DNA from: Streptomyces sp. NBC_01214
Lineage (GTDB): Bacteria > Actinomycetota > Actinomycetes > Streptomycetales > Streptomycetaceae
DNA: 64,000 bases
Reading direction: 5' to 3'
NCBI RefSeq assembly: GCF_026340975.1
Contig: NZ_JAPEOS010000001.1
Location: 1,944,501-2,008,500, forward strand
Shown: piece after piece, positions 47,719-55,787 of the stretch
Position numbering within the stretch: the stretch's first letter is position 1
Layout of the letters: each line of letters opens with the position of its first letter
Position numbers and translations under genes: made by a program
Notes under the pieces: generated by a model
What the model was told of the DNA's origin: nothing
What the model saw: only the letters and a program-made list of their open reading frames with translations
Database searches by the model: none

Positions 47719-48660
47719 ATGTCACTCCCACTTGAGGGGCTCTCCGCCATCGTCACGGGTGCGGGCCGCGGTCTGGGCCGGGCCGAGGCGATCGAGCTCG
47801 CGCGGCTCGGCGCGAGCGTGGTCGTCAACGACTTCGGCCAGCCGGGCCGCGACGGCACCGGGGAGGCCTCGGCCGCCCCGGCGGAAGAGGTCGCCGCGGA
47901 GATCCGCGCCGCGGGCGGCCGGGCGGTGGCGCACCTGGGCGACGTGGCCGACTTCGAGCAGGCGCGGGAGCTGGTCGAGCTGGCGGTGTCCAGCTTCGGG
48001 AAGCTGGACGTCCTGGTCAACAACGCGGGCATCCTGCGCGACCGGATGGTCTTCTCGATGTCGGAGGAGGAGTGGGACTCGGTGATCCGGGTCCACCTCA
48101 AGGGCCACTTCAACACCACCCACTTCGCGTCCGTGCACTGGCGCGAGCGCGCGAAGGCGGCGGGCGGCCCGGTCTACGGCCGGATCGTGAACACCTCCTC
48201 CGAGGCCTTCCTGGGCGGCTCGGCCGGCCAGCCGAACTACGCGGCGGCCAAGGGCGGCATCGTGGGCCTGACCACCTCGACCGCGCTGGCGCTCGCGAAG
48301 TACGGGGTGACGGCCAACGCCATCTGCCCGCGCGCCCGTACCCGGATGACCGAGGACGTCTTCGCCGGCTTCCAGGTCCCCGAGGAGGGCAAGCTGGACG
48401 CCCTCGCCCCCGAGCACGTCTCACCGCTCGTCGGGTACCTGGCATCGCCCGCTTCCGCCAGGGCCAACGGCCAGCTGTTCGTCGTCCACGGCGGGATCGT
48501 GGTCGTCATGGAGCGCCCGAAGGTGGCCGCCAAGTTCGACACGGCCAAGGAGTCCTTCTCCTTCGAGGAGCTCGACGAGCTCCTGACCCCGCACTACGCG
48601 TCCCGCCCGGCGAACGAGACCTTCGCCGCGACGGAGGTACTGGGCCTCAAGCACGCCTAG
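47719..48660 (+). CDS. hsd4A: 3-hydroxyacyl-CoA dehydrogenase SDR, Hsd4A/MFP2-dehydrogenase-like
   Basis: 313 residues. Rossmann TGAGRGLG (13-20), VVVNDFGQPGRDGTG loop typical of MFP2-type enzymes, DVLVNNAGILRDRMVFSMSEEEWDSVIRVHLKGHF, catalytic Ser (NTSSEA) and YAAAK. The ~60-residue C-terminal extension (MERPKVAAKFDTAKESFSFEELDELL) is as in Hsd4A and MFP2 rather than plain SDRs. It would oxidise (R)-3-hydroxyacyl-CoA to 3-keto-CoA for thiolysis. Third gene of the KstR-boxed operon. Confidence 0.87.
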   Translation: MSLPLEGLSAIVTGAGRGLGRAEAIELARLGASVVVNDFGQPGRDGTGEASAAPAEEVAAEIRAAGGRAVAHLGDVADFEQARELVELAVSSFGKLDVLVNNAGILRDRMVFSMSEEEWDSVIRVHLKGHFNTTHFASVHWRERAKAAGGPVYGRIVNTSSEAFLGGSAGQPNYAAAKGGIVGLTTSTALALAKYGVTANAICPRARTRMTEDVFAGFQVPEEGKLDALAPEHVSPLVGYLASPASARANGQLFVVHGGIVVVMERPKVAAKFDTAKESFSFEELDELLTPHYASRPANETFAATEVLGLKHA

Positions 48661-48710
48661 GCCGCAGACCGCAGGAGGCCACTGCCCGCCGCCGGCCACC
48701 CCCCCCGCCC

Positions 48711-49787
48711 CTATCGCCCGGCCAGCGGTGCCTGCTGGAGGGGGACCGGGCGGGGGGCGGTCGGCGCGGGCGGATCCAGGACCACCGGCGGGGGAGGGGG
48801 AGCGGGCAGGTCCAGGCCGACGATCCCGCAGGGCACCTCGGGCGTCGCGTACGGGAGGTGCAGGCGGCCCTGCGGGCTCCACAGGCCGGTTCCGCCGAGC
48901 CAGCCCGCCGGGGCGCCGAGCCGGAAGACGCGCCGGTCGGCGGGCCGCCACAGGCCGATGTCGCCCTCGGGCAGCCGCAGCGCCACCCCGCAGGTCTCCG
49001 GCATCAGGGACTGGCCGGGCTGGGCCGCGAACGGGTACGCGTCCCCCAGCCGGGCCAGGCACTCCGGGAAGCGGACCGGCCGGGAGCTGCCCGACACCCC
49101 CCAGCCCAGGCGCGAGGTGCCCGGGGCGTCGGAGCGGATCAGCAGCAGCCCGCTGTCCGGGTCGGCCAGCAGCAGCCGGTCGTCGCTGTCCTCGGTGATC
49201 TGCAGCAGCGGGGACACCTCGGCGCGCCCCAGGTCCACGGCGACGGCCTTGGTGATGCCGTCCAGTTCGCGGTCCAGGGCCAGCAGCCGGCCCGCCCGGT
49301 CCAGCCAGACGCCGCCCGAGCAGCGCCCCGGGATCCGGGCGACGGGCTGCGGCCCCGACGGGCCCCCGGCCACCTGCCAGACCGTGCTCACGGTGTCCTC
49401 CGCGGCCAGGACGAAGGCTCCGGATCCGGCCGGACACGGCGGGAGCAGGCGGACCCGTACGCCCTCCCGCGCATCCACCCCGCCCAGCTGGAGCTCCCCG
49501 GTCCTCGGCCCGGCACCGGCCCCCGTCGGGTACAGCAGCGCGAAGGCGTGGCGCTCCGCCACCCGCCGGTGGATCAGCACCCGCCCGTCGGTCAGCGGCA
49601 GCACCTCGCTGTCCGCCTCCTCGGGCTGCGCGAGCGGCAGCGGTACCGCGTACGGCTCGGGCCCGGCGAGGGTCCAGCGCTCCGCATAGAGGGCGTCGCC
49701 CTCCCCGGCCAGCCGGGCGGCGTACGACCCGTCCGCGGCGATGCTGAACGCGGCCGTGGTCGTCATTTCGATGGCACAGACGGTCAT
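48711..49787 (-). CDS. Predicted beta-propeller-like protein, unknown function
   Basis: 358 residues. No signal peptide or TM. Repeated beta-blade-like segments (RWTLAGPEPYAVPLP, VLPLTDGRVLIHRR, FVLAAEDTVSTVWQVAGG, GGVWLDRAGRLLALDREL, LLLADPDSGLLLIRSD) and a Pro-rich C-terminus. ATG 49766 (MTTTAAFS) is a likely alternative start. I do not recognise a family with known function. Confidence 0.65.
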   Translation of the reverse strand: MTVCAIEMTTTAAFSIAADGSYAARLAGEGDALYAERWTLAGPEPYAVPLPLAQPEEADSEVLPLTDGRVLIHRRVAERHAFALLYPTGAGAGPRTGELQLGGVDAREGVRVRLLPPCPAGSGAFVLAAEDTVSTVWQVAGGPSGPQPVARIPGRCSGGVWLDRAGRLLALDRELDGITKAVAVDLGRAEVSPLLQITEDSDDRLLLADPDSGLLLIRSDAPGTSRLGWGVSGSSRPVRFPECLARLGDAYPFAAQPGQSLMPETCGVALRLPEGDIGLWRPADRRVFRLGAPAGWLGGTGLWSPQGRLHLPYATPEVPCGIVGLDLPAPPPPPVVLDPPAPTAPRPVPLQQAPLAGR

Positions 49788-49960
49788 CCGTGGTCACCTC
49801 CGGGGGGGAAGCTAGTTTTCGGGGTTCCCGGCGAACAACACCACCAACAGCGCTTCACACATACGGGTGTCCGCTCGGCGATTCGCGCGTGCTGGACGAG
49901 GCGGTTGTGCTGCGCGGCCGCCGAGGGACCCTCCGCAACCCCGGGGCCGGGCCCCGCCCG

Positions 49961-50016
49961 GGCCGTGTCCGCGAAGTCCCGCCTGCGGGCTCCGGCGCCA
50001 CTTCGCGGACACGGCC
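49961..50016. repeat. Perfect 17-bp inverted repeat in a divergent intergenic region
   Basis: GGCCGTGTCCGCGAAGT (49961-49977) is exactly mirrored at 50000-50016, with a 22-nt loop. The surrounding 49788-50209 (422 bp) has no gene; it also holds GGGTGGGGGCC direct repeats near 50085. Being between divergent genes it is not an ordinary terminator. Confidence 0.85.
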
Positions 50017-50209
50017 GAGGAGCGACGCGGCCGGAGGTGGGGCCCGGGCGGTCCCCGCGGCTCCGCGGGCACGTGCAGGGGCCGGGTGGGGGCCGGGTGG
50101 GGGCAAGCGCAGGATGGAATCTGCCGGTTTGTCCGACCCGGAGGGGCGGGGCTCCGTCCGGCGGGGCTGGCCTGACCGGGACGGTCGCCCCGGACGGTAG
50201 CCTTGGCCC

Positions 50210-51070
50210 GTGCCCCGTCTTTCTGAAGTCATCGCCGCGCTGGACGCTCTCTGGCCCCCCTCGCGGGCCGAGCAGTGGGATGCCGTCGGAACCGTCTGCG
50301 GCGACCCGGACGCCGAGGTCACCCGGGTCCTGTTCGCAGTCGACCCCGTCCAGGAGATCGCCGACGAGGCGGTGAAGCTGGGCGCCGATCTGATCATCAC
50401 CCACCACCCCCTCTACCTGCGGGGCACCACCACCGTCGAGGCCGGCACCTTCAAGGGCCGCGTCGTGCACACGCTGATCAAGAACGACATCGCGCTGCAC
50501 GTCGCCCACACCAACGCCGACACCGCCGACCCGGGAGTCTCCGACGCCCTCGCCGGCGCCCTCGGCCTGCGGATCACCGGCCCGCTGGTGGCGGACCCGA
50601 GCGACCCGGAAGGCCGCCGGGGCCTCGGCCGGATCTGCGAACTGGACCACCCCGAGACGTTGCGGGAGTTCGCCGCCCGCGCCGCGGCCTGGCTGCCGCC
50701 GACCGCCCAGGGCATCCGCGTGGCCGGCGACCCGGACGCGCTGGTCCGCCGCGTCGCCGTCAGCGGCGGCTCCGGCGACAGCCTCTTCGAGCAGGTCCGC
50801 GCCGCCGGTGTGGACGTGTTCCTGACCGCCGACCTGCGCCACCACCCGGCCTCCGAGGCCCGCGAGACGAGCCGTCCGCTCGCCCTCGTCGACGCCGCCC
50901 ACTGGGCCACCGAGTGGCCCTGGTGCGAGCAGGCCGCAGCCCAGCTCGACGCGATCTCCGAGCGCCACGGCTGGGGTCTGCGCACCCACGTCTCGCGCAC
51001 GGTCACCGACCCGTGGACGGCCCACGCGCCGTCCGTCACACCCCCTTCTATCTCTGGAGCCCCCAACTGA
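50210..51070 (+). CDS. Nif3-like dinuclear metal center protein
   Basis: 286 residues, GTG 50210. Conserved SEVIAALDALWPPSRAEQWDAVGTVCGDP, metal-binding IITHHPLYLRG, HVAHTNADTADPGVSDALAGALGL, and SGGSGDSLFEQVRAAGVDVFLTADLRHH ... LVDAAHWATEWP. Members form hexamers with two metal ions; precise activity is unsettled (GTP cyclohydrolase-like fold, possible hydrolase). It overlaps the following gene's start, forming an operon of three with the zinc-ribbon and RNase H proteins, a conserved actinobacterial order. Confidence 0.92.
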   Translation: MPRLSEVIAALDALWPPSRAEQWDAVGTVCGDPDAEVTRVLFAVDPVQEIADEAVKLGADLIITHHPLYLRGTTTVEAGTFKGRVVHTLIKNDIALHVAHTNADTADPGVSDALAGALGLRITGPLVADPSDPEGRRGLGRICELDHPETLREFAARAAAWLPPTAQGIRVAGDPDALVRRVAVSGGSGDSLFEQVRAAGVDVFLTADLRHHPASEARETSRPLALVDAAHWATEWPWCEQAAAQLDAISERHGWGLRTHVSRTVTDPWTAHAPSVTPPSISGAPN

Positions 51071-51810
51071 ACGCCGAGCCCGCCGACCAGATCCGACTTC
51101 TCGACGTCCAGGCGCTGGACGTCCGGCTGTCTCAGCTCGCCCACAAGCGCAAGTCGCTGCCCGAGCACGCCGAGCTCGACTCGCTCACCAAGGACCTGGC
51201 GCAGCAGCGCGACCTGCTCGTCGCCGCCCAGACCCAGGCGAGCGACACCGCGCGCGAGCAGACCAAGGCGGAGCAGGACGTGGACCAGGTGCGCCAGCGC
51301 GCCGTCCGCGACCAGCAGCGGCTCGACTCGGGCGTGGGCATCTCGGCCCGGGACCTGGCGAACCTGCAGAGCGAGGTCGTCTCCCTCGCCAAGCGCCAGG
51401 GTGACCTGGAGGACGTGGTCCTGGAGGTCATGGAGCGTCTGGAGGGTGCGCAGGAGCGCGTCACCGGGCTGACCGAGCGCGTCTCGGCCCTGGAGGTCAA
51501 GACCGCGGACGCCACCGCGCGCCGTGACGCGGCGACCTCCGAGATCGACACCGAGGTCGCGAAGATCACCAAGGACCGCGAGGTCATCGTCGCGTCCATG
51601 CCCGCCGACCTGATGGCGCTGTACGAGAAGATCCGCACCAAGCAGGGCGGTGTCGGCGCCGCGCGCCTCTACCAGCGCCGCTGCGAGGGCTGCCGGCTCG
51701 AGCTCGACATGGCCGAGGTCAACGAGATCAAGGCCGCGGCCCGCGACCAGGTCGTCCGTCACGAGAACTGCGGCCGCATCCTGGTCCGTACGGCCGACTC
51801 GGGCATCTGA
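51067..51810 (+). CDS. Coiled-coil protein with C-terminal zinc ribbon, CTG start
   Basis: 247 residues. Starts most plausibly at CTG 51067, 7 nt after GGAG, overlapping the Nif3 gene's TGA. N-terminal ~180 residues are long helices/coiled coil (LDVRLSQLAHKRKSLPEH ... VLEVMERLEGAQERVTGLTERVSALE). The C-terminus has a zinc ribbon: YQRRCEGCRLELDMAEVNEI ... HENCGRILVR, with Cys pair + Cys. Homologues are often assigned to nucleic-acid binding. Confidence 0.88.
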   Translation: MNAEPADQIRLLDVQALDVRLSQLAHKRKSLPEHAELDSLTKDLAQQRDLLVAAQTQASDTAREQTKAEQDVDQVRQRAVRDQQRLDSGVGISARDLANLQSEVVSLAKRQGDLEDVVLEVMERLEGAQERVTGLTERVSALEVKTADATARRDAATSEIDTEVAKITKDREVIVASMPADLMALYEKIRTKQGGVGAARLYQRRCEGCRLELDMAEVNEIKAAARDQVVRHENCGRILVRTADSGI

Positions 51811-53129
51811 TGCCGCAGTTTGTCGTGGAGGCCGACGGCGGGTCCCGGGGCAACCCGGGGCCGGCCGGCTACGGCGCGGTGGTGCTCGACCCGGCGACCG
51901 GCGAGACGCTGGCCGAGCGCGCCGAGTACATCGGCGTCGCGACGAACAACGTGGCCGAGTACAAGGGCCTGATCGCCGGGCTCGCGGCGGCCCGTGACCT
52001 GGCGTCCGACGCGCAGGTCCTGGTCCGCATGGACTCGAAGCTCGTCGTCGAGCAGATGTCGGGCCGCTGGAAGATCAAGCACCCGGACATGAAGCCGCTC
52101 GCGGCCGAAGCCGCGCGGATCCTGCCGCGCGCGCAGGTGACGTACGAGTGGATCCCGCGCGAGCGGAACAAGCACGCGGACCGGCTCGCGAACGAGGCCA
52201 TGGACGCGGGCAAGCGCGGCGAGCAGTGGGAGCCGTCGGCGTCCACGGCCGCCCTCGACCACGGTGCGGCGCGCGCCCTGGCCACCCCGCCGGCGCCGGC
52301 CGGCCCGCCGGGGGACGCGGCGAAGGGCGCCGCGGCCGTCCGCGCCGCCCTGGTCTCGGCCTCCGGAGCCGCGGCCACGGCCGCCCAGGAGGTCGCCGAC
52401 TCCCTGTTCGCCGACGCCGAGGCCCTGGCGGACGCGATCGAGCCCTGCCTCGACGCCGATGCCCCGGCGGTCGCCGCGGGCAGCCACGGCTGGGGCCCCG
52501 ACATGGGGGCGCCGGCCACCTTCGTGCTGCTGCGGCACGGCGAGACCGCCCTCACCCCGCAGAAGCGCTTCTCCGGCAGCGGCGGCAGCGACCCCGAACT
52601 GTCCCCGGCAGGCCTGCGGCAGGCCGCCGCGGTGGCCGAGGCGCTCGCCGCCCGCGGCACCATCCAGAGCGTCATCAGCTCCCCGCTGCGCCGCTGCCGC
52701 GAGACCGCCCAGGTGGTCGCGGACCGCCTCGGCCTGACCGTGACGGTCGAAGAGGGCCTGCGCGAGGTGGACTTCGGGGCCTGGGAGGGCCTGACCTTCG
52801 CCGAGGTCCAGCAGCGCTTCCCGGACGACCTCCAGGCCTGGCTGGACTCCCCGAAGGCGGCCCCCACGGGCGGCGGCGAGAGCTTCATGTCCGCCACCCG
52901 CCGGATCTCGGCCACCCGTGACCGCCTGCTGTCCGCTCACGCGGGCCGCACGGTCCTGCTGGTCACCCACGTGACCCCGGTCAAGATCCTGGTCCGCCTC
53001 GCCCTGGGCGCCCCGCCGGAAGCCCTGTTCCGCATGGAGCTCTCGGCGGCCTCCCTCTCGGCGGTGGCCTACTACGCGGACGGCAACGCCTCGGTCCGCC
53101 TCCTGAACGACACGTCCCACCTGCGGTAG
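51810..53129 (+). CDS. Bifunctional RNase H / histidine phosphatase (CobC-like)
   Basis: 439 residues. N-terminal RNase HI (1-140): VEADGGSRGNPGPAGYGAVVL, NNVAEYKGLIAGL, RMDSKLVVEQM, IPRERNKHADRLANEAMD carrying the four acidic residues. Ala/Gly-rich linker (~150-235), then a histidine phosphatase: FVLLRHGETALTPQKRFSGSGG, SSPLRRCRETAQVV, LREVDFGAWEGLTF, LLVTHVTPVKIL. Mycobacterial homologues combine RNase H with alpha-ribazole phosphatase activity. ATG overlaps the previous TGA (TGATG). Confidence 0.93.
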   Translation: MPQFVVEADGGSRGNPGPAGYGAVVLDPATGETLAERAEYIGVATNNVAEYKGLIAGLAAARDLASDAQVLVRMDSKLVVEQMSGRWKIKHPDMKPLAAEAARILPRAQVTYEWIPRERNKHADRLANEAMDAGKRGEQWEPSASTAALDHGAARALATPPAPAGPPGDAAKGAAAVRAALVSASGAAATAAQEVADSLFADAEALADAIEPCLDADAPAVAAGSHGWGPDMGAPATFVLLRHGETALTPQKRFSGSGGSDPELSPAGLRQAAAVAEALAARGTIQSVISSPLRRCRETAQVVADRLGLTVTVEEGLREVDFGAWEGLTFAEVQQRFPDDLQAWLDSPKAAPTGGGESFMSATRRISATRDRLLSAHAGRTVLLVTHVTPVKILVRLALGAPPEALFRMELSAASLSAVAYYADGNASVRLLNDTSHLR

Positions 53130-53145
53130 ACCCGCGCTGGTGTAG

Positions 53146-53177
53146 GCCCCCGCCGACGGCAGCCCGCCGGCGGGGGC
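53146..53177. terminator. Hairpin terminator after the RNase H operon
   Basis: GCCCCCGCCG (53146-53155) pairs perfectly with CGGCGGGGGC (53168-53177). It lies between convergent genes ending at 53129 (+) and 53210 (-), so it may serve both. Confidence 0.85.
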
Positions 53178-53209
53178 GGATCGTCACCGCTCCTGCGTCC
53201 CCGTCCCCG

Positions 53210-53557
53210 TCAGGGCGCGGGCTTGAAGGGACCGAGGACCTCCACGGCCCGGCCGAGGGCGCGGCCCAGGTTGCGCGCCTCGGCCCGGGCGGACTGGACG
53301 GCGCCGCGCGCCTGCCCTGCGTACGGGCGGGGCGGTGCCCCGTCCGGTGCGGCCCAGTCGACGGCGTCCCGCCGTCCGATGTGGACCTCCAGATGGTTCA
53401 ACGCGTCTTCGAGATGGCGGGCGAGTTCGCGCAGGTTTCCGGTCACGGCAGCGATTTCGGCGGGGTTCGCGTAGGCATTGCGGGGGTCGGCGGTCGCTTC
53501 GGCGAGTTCGCGTATGCACGCGGCGGCCGTGGCCGCGCGGGCAGGGTGATCCGTCAT
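53210..53557 (-). CDS. Small helical protein, unknown function
   Basis: 115 residues from ATG 53557 (MTDHPARAATAAACIRELAE). Helix-rich, NLRELARHLEDALNHLEVHIG and AVQSARAEARNLGRALGRAVEVLG, no TM or signal. Phage-like or regulatory small helical protein; I recognise no characterised family. Confidence 0.6.
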   Translation of the reverse strand: MTDHPARAATAAACIRELAEATADPRNAYANPAEIAAVTGNLRELARHLEDALNHLEVHIGRRDAVDWAAPDGAPPRPYAGQARGAVQSARAEARNLGRALGRAVEVLGPFKPAP

Positions 53558-53727
53558 GTTGGTGAGAGTGCCGCATCGGCCGGACCGCGGGAAGGCACGG
53601 CGCACCGACTGCCGGGATCCGGTTGCGGAGCCGCCACCGGCCGGAGGGCCCGGGCCGGGCTACCGCTCAGCGGCGCCGGGGCGGGGCCACTGTGGGGGGC
53701 CACTGTCCCGAACGGGAGTGGAAGGGG

Positions 53728-54133
53728 CAGACGAGCCGGCCTGTACGCCGGGTTCTGTCGCCCGGTGACCTCGCGGTCGCCGGGGAGACGGCCATCCATC
53801 TAGGACCGGTGTTGCCACCGGCCTCGTGCGGTCTACCCGCGAACTCGGGCGGGCAGCCCTCGAGCGTTCGCGCAGACCCGTCCGGGGACGGATCCTCTTG
53901 ACCTTGCTCCGGGTGGGGTTTACCTAGCCGCCTGAGTCACCTCAGGCGCTGGTGGTCTCTTACACCACCGTTTCACCCTTACCGAGGGCCGAAGCCCCTG
54001 GCGGTCTGTTTTCTGTGGCACTGTCCCGCGGGTCACCCCGGGTGGCCGTTAGCCACCACCCTGCCCTGTGGAGCCCGGACGTTCCTCGGCGGGATCCGAG
54101 GATCCCGACGCGGCCGCCCGGCCGACTCGTCTG
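53728..54133 (-). ncRNA. rnpB: RNase P RNA (class A)
   Basis: On the minus strand, about 406 nt beginning CAGACGAGTCGGCC and ending with complementary GGCTCGTCTG (P1 stem). It contains the conserved GAGGAACGTCCGGGCTC block, ACAGAAAACAGACCGCC, GGTAAGGGTGAAACGGTG, GTAAGAGACCACCAG, TAGGTAAACCCCACCC, GCAAGGTCAAGAGG and AGAACCCGGCGTACAGG. This is the catalytic RNA of tRNA 5'-end maturation. Ends are from P1 pairing, so ±10 nt. Confidence 0.95.
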
Positions 54134-54179
54134 CCGTGGCGACCATGTTACCCGCGGCGACGGTCGCACTTGACCTCCC

Positions 54180-54210
54180 TTGACCTTGACGCAACGGCAG
54201 GGTTTCTACT
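54180..54210 (+). promoter_or_regulatory. MerR-type promoter with 19-bp spacer and dyad
   Basis: -35 TTGACC (54180-54185) and -10-like TCTACT (54205-54210) separated by 19 bp, the long spacer typical of MerR-activated promoters, with the imperfect dyad CCTTGACGCAACGGCAGGG in it. Only 6 nt separate the -10 from the ATG at 54217, so the transcript would be leaderless or nearly so. Confidence 0.65.
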
Positions 54211-54216
54211 GGGGGC

Positions 54217-54951
54217 ATGCGGATCGGAGAGATCGCCGCGGTCGTCGGGCTCACCACCCGGGCGATCCGGCACTACCACCATGTCGGCCTGCTCCCGGAA
54301 CCGGAGCGGCGCCCCAACGGCTACCGGGCCTACAGCCTCCGCGACGCCGTCCTGCTGGCCCGCGTACGCCGGCTCACCGAGCTCGGGCTCAGCCTCGACG
54401 AGGTGCGGGACGTCCTCGCGGACGACGCCGGGCGCGAACTCGCCGACGTCCTCACGGAACTCGACGCCGACCTCGCCCGGCAGGAGGCCGAGATCCAGGA
54501 GCGGCGGCGCCGCCTCGCCGTGCTCCTCGCCGCGGGACCGGGGGAGGCCGAACCGCTCTCGCCCGGGCTCGCCGCACTGTTGGCGAAGGCGCCGCCGACG
54601 GACTCGCCGTCCGCCGCGAAGGACCGCGAACACCTGACCCTCCTCGACGCGACGGGCGCGGGCGGCCAGGAGATGTACGCCGCGCTCGGGCCGCTGGCCA
54701 CCGATCCCGCCGTGCTCGCCCTGTACGTGCGCCTCGACGAGCTCGCCGACGCGCCCGTGGACGATCCGCGGATCCCGCCCCTGGCGGCCGAGCTGGTGGC
54801 GGCCGTACCCGACGAGGTGTTCGCCGCGATCCCCACCGACGGGGTGGTCGTGACCGGGTTCACGGAGGCGCTGCTCGCCGAGTACGCGCCCGCGCAGGCC
54901 GAAGTCGTCCGCCTCGTCATGGAGGCGTTCATCGAGAGGGGGCGGGGATGA
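54217..54951 (+). CDS. MerR-family transcriptional regulator
   Basis: 244 residues. N-terminal winged HTH MRIGEIAAVVGLTTRAIRHYHHVGLLPEPERRPNGYRAYSLRDAVLLARVRRLTELGLSLDEVRDVL, a coiled-coil dimerisation helix to ~110, and a ~130-residue C-terminal domain that lacks metal-binding Cys, suggesting an organic ligand. Its own promoter has a MerR-type spacer. Its stop overlaps the next gene (ATGA), so the membrane protein may be its partner or target. Confidence 0.9.
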   Translation: MRIGEIAAVVGLTTRAIRHYHHVGLLPEPERRPNGYRAYSLRDAVLLARVRRLTELGLSLDEVRDVLADDAGRELADVLTELDADLARQEAEIQERRRRLAVLLAAGPGEAEPLSPGLAALLAKAPPTDSPSAAKDREHLTLLDATGAGGQEMYAALGPLATDPAVLALYVRLDELADAPVDDPRIPPLAAELVAAVPDEVFAAIPTDGVVVTGFTEALLAEYAPAQAEVVRLVMEAFIERGRG

Positions 54952-55787
54952 CCCGCATACGGGCGGCACGGATCGCCGCCACCGCCGTCGTTCCGGCGGA
55001 GCTGGTGCTCGTGGTGTGCCTGGCGGCGGGGGTGCGCCCGCCCGGGTGGGCGCTCGCCGTCACCGAGGCGCTCCTCGTCGGCGTGCTGCTGCTGGAGGCC
55101 CGGGTGCTGCACGGCCTCTACGCCGCCGAGCGGGCCCGCGGCGCAGGCCGCCGGGCCGCCGGACGCGCGGCGGTCCGCGCCGTGGTCCCGGTGCGGGTGC
55201 GGCGGCTGGTGCTGCACGAGCTCCGCGCCATCGCCTCCCTCGGCCGGTGGGTGGTGCGCGGGAAGCACGGGGTGCGCACCGGCGACCTCGCCGCCGCGTA
55301 CACCGGACCGCAGACGGCCATGATGTACGGGTTGCTCTTCGTGTCGGTGATCGAGACCATCGGCCTGGCCCTGCTCATCCCCTGGCCGGCGGTGCACCGG
55401 ATCGTGCTCGTGCTGGACGTGTACGGGATCCTCCTCGTCCTCGCCCTGCACGCCGCGTGCGTCACCCGGCCGCACGTGGTCCGCCCCGACGGGTCCCTGC
55501 GGATCCGCTACGGGGCCCTGTTCGACCTGGCCGTACCGGCGGACGCGGTGGCCTCCGTACGGGTGGACCGGCGTTATCCCGAGGGCCGGCTGGTCACGCT
55601 GTCCGAGGACGGGGTGCTCGATCTGATCGTCGGCAGCCAGACCTCCGTCACCGTCGAACTGAACCGGCCGCTCCCCTTCACCCGGCCGCTCGGCGCCACG
55701 GGCGAGGCGCGGACCGTCCGCTTCCACGCCGACGACCCGCGCGCGCTGGTCACCGCCCTGCGCCGACAGCCCGCCGCCCCGGCCTAG
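54948..55787 (+). CDS. Membrane protein co-transcribed with the MerR regulator
   Basis: 279 residues. Hydrophobic segments IAATAVVPAELVLVVCLAAG, ALAVTEALLVGVLLLEA, MMYGLLFVSVIETIGLALLIP and IVLVLDVYGILLVLALHAACV, then a ~95-residue cytosolic beta-rich domain (LRIRYGALFDLAVPADAVASVRVDRRYPEGRLVTLSEDGVLDLIVGSQTSVTVEL). Start overlaps the MerR stop. Its TAG overlaps that of the convergent RNB gene by 4 nt (CTAG). Function unknown. Confidence 0.78.
   Translation: MTRIRAARIAATAVVPAELVLVVCLAAGVRPPGWALAVTEALLVGVLLLEARVLHGLYAAERARGAGRRAAGRAAVRAVVPVRVRRLVLHELRAIASLGRWVVRGKHGVRTGDLAAAYTGPQTAMMYGLLFVSVIETIGLALLIPWPAVHRIVLVLDVYGILLVLALHAACVTRPHVVRPDGSLRIRYGALFDLAVPADAVASVRVDRRYPEGRLVTLSEDGVLDLIVGSQTSVTVELNRPLPFTRPLGATGEARTVRFHADDPRALVTALRRQPAAPA

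Noticed and set aside
53554..54257. Several small reading frames on both strands
   Set aside because: They lie within or across rnpB, whose structure-conserved blocks are unambiguous.
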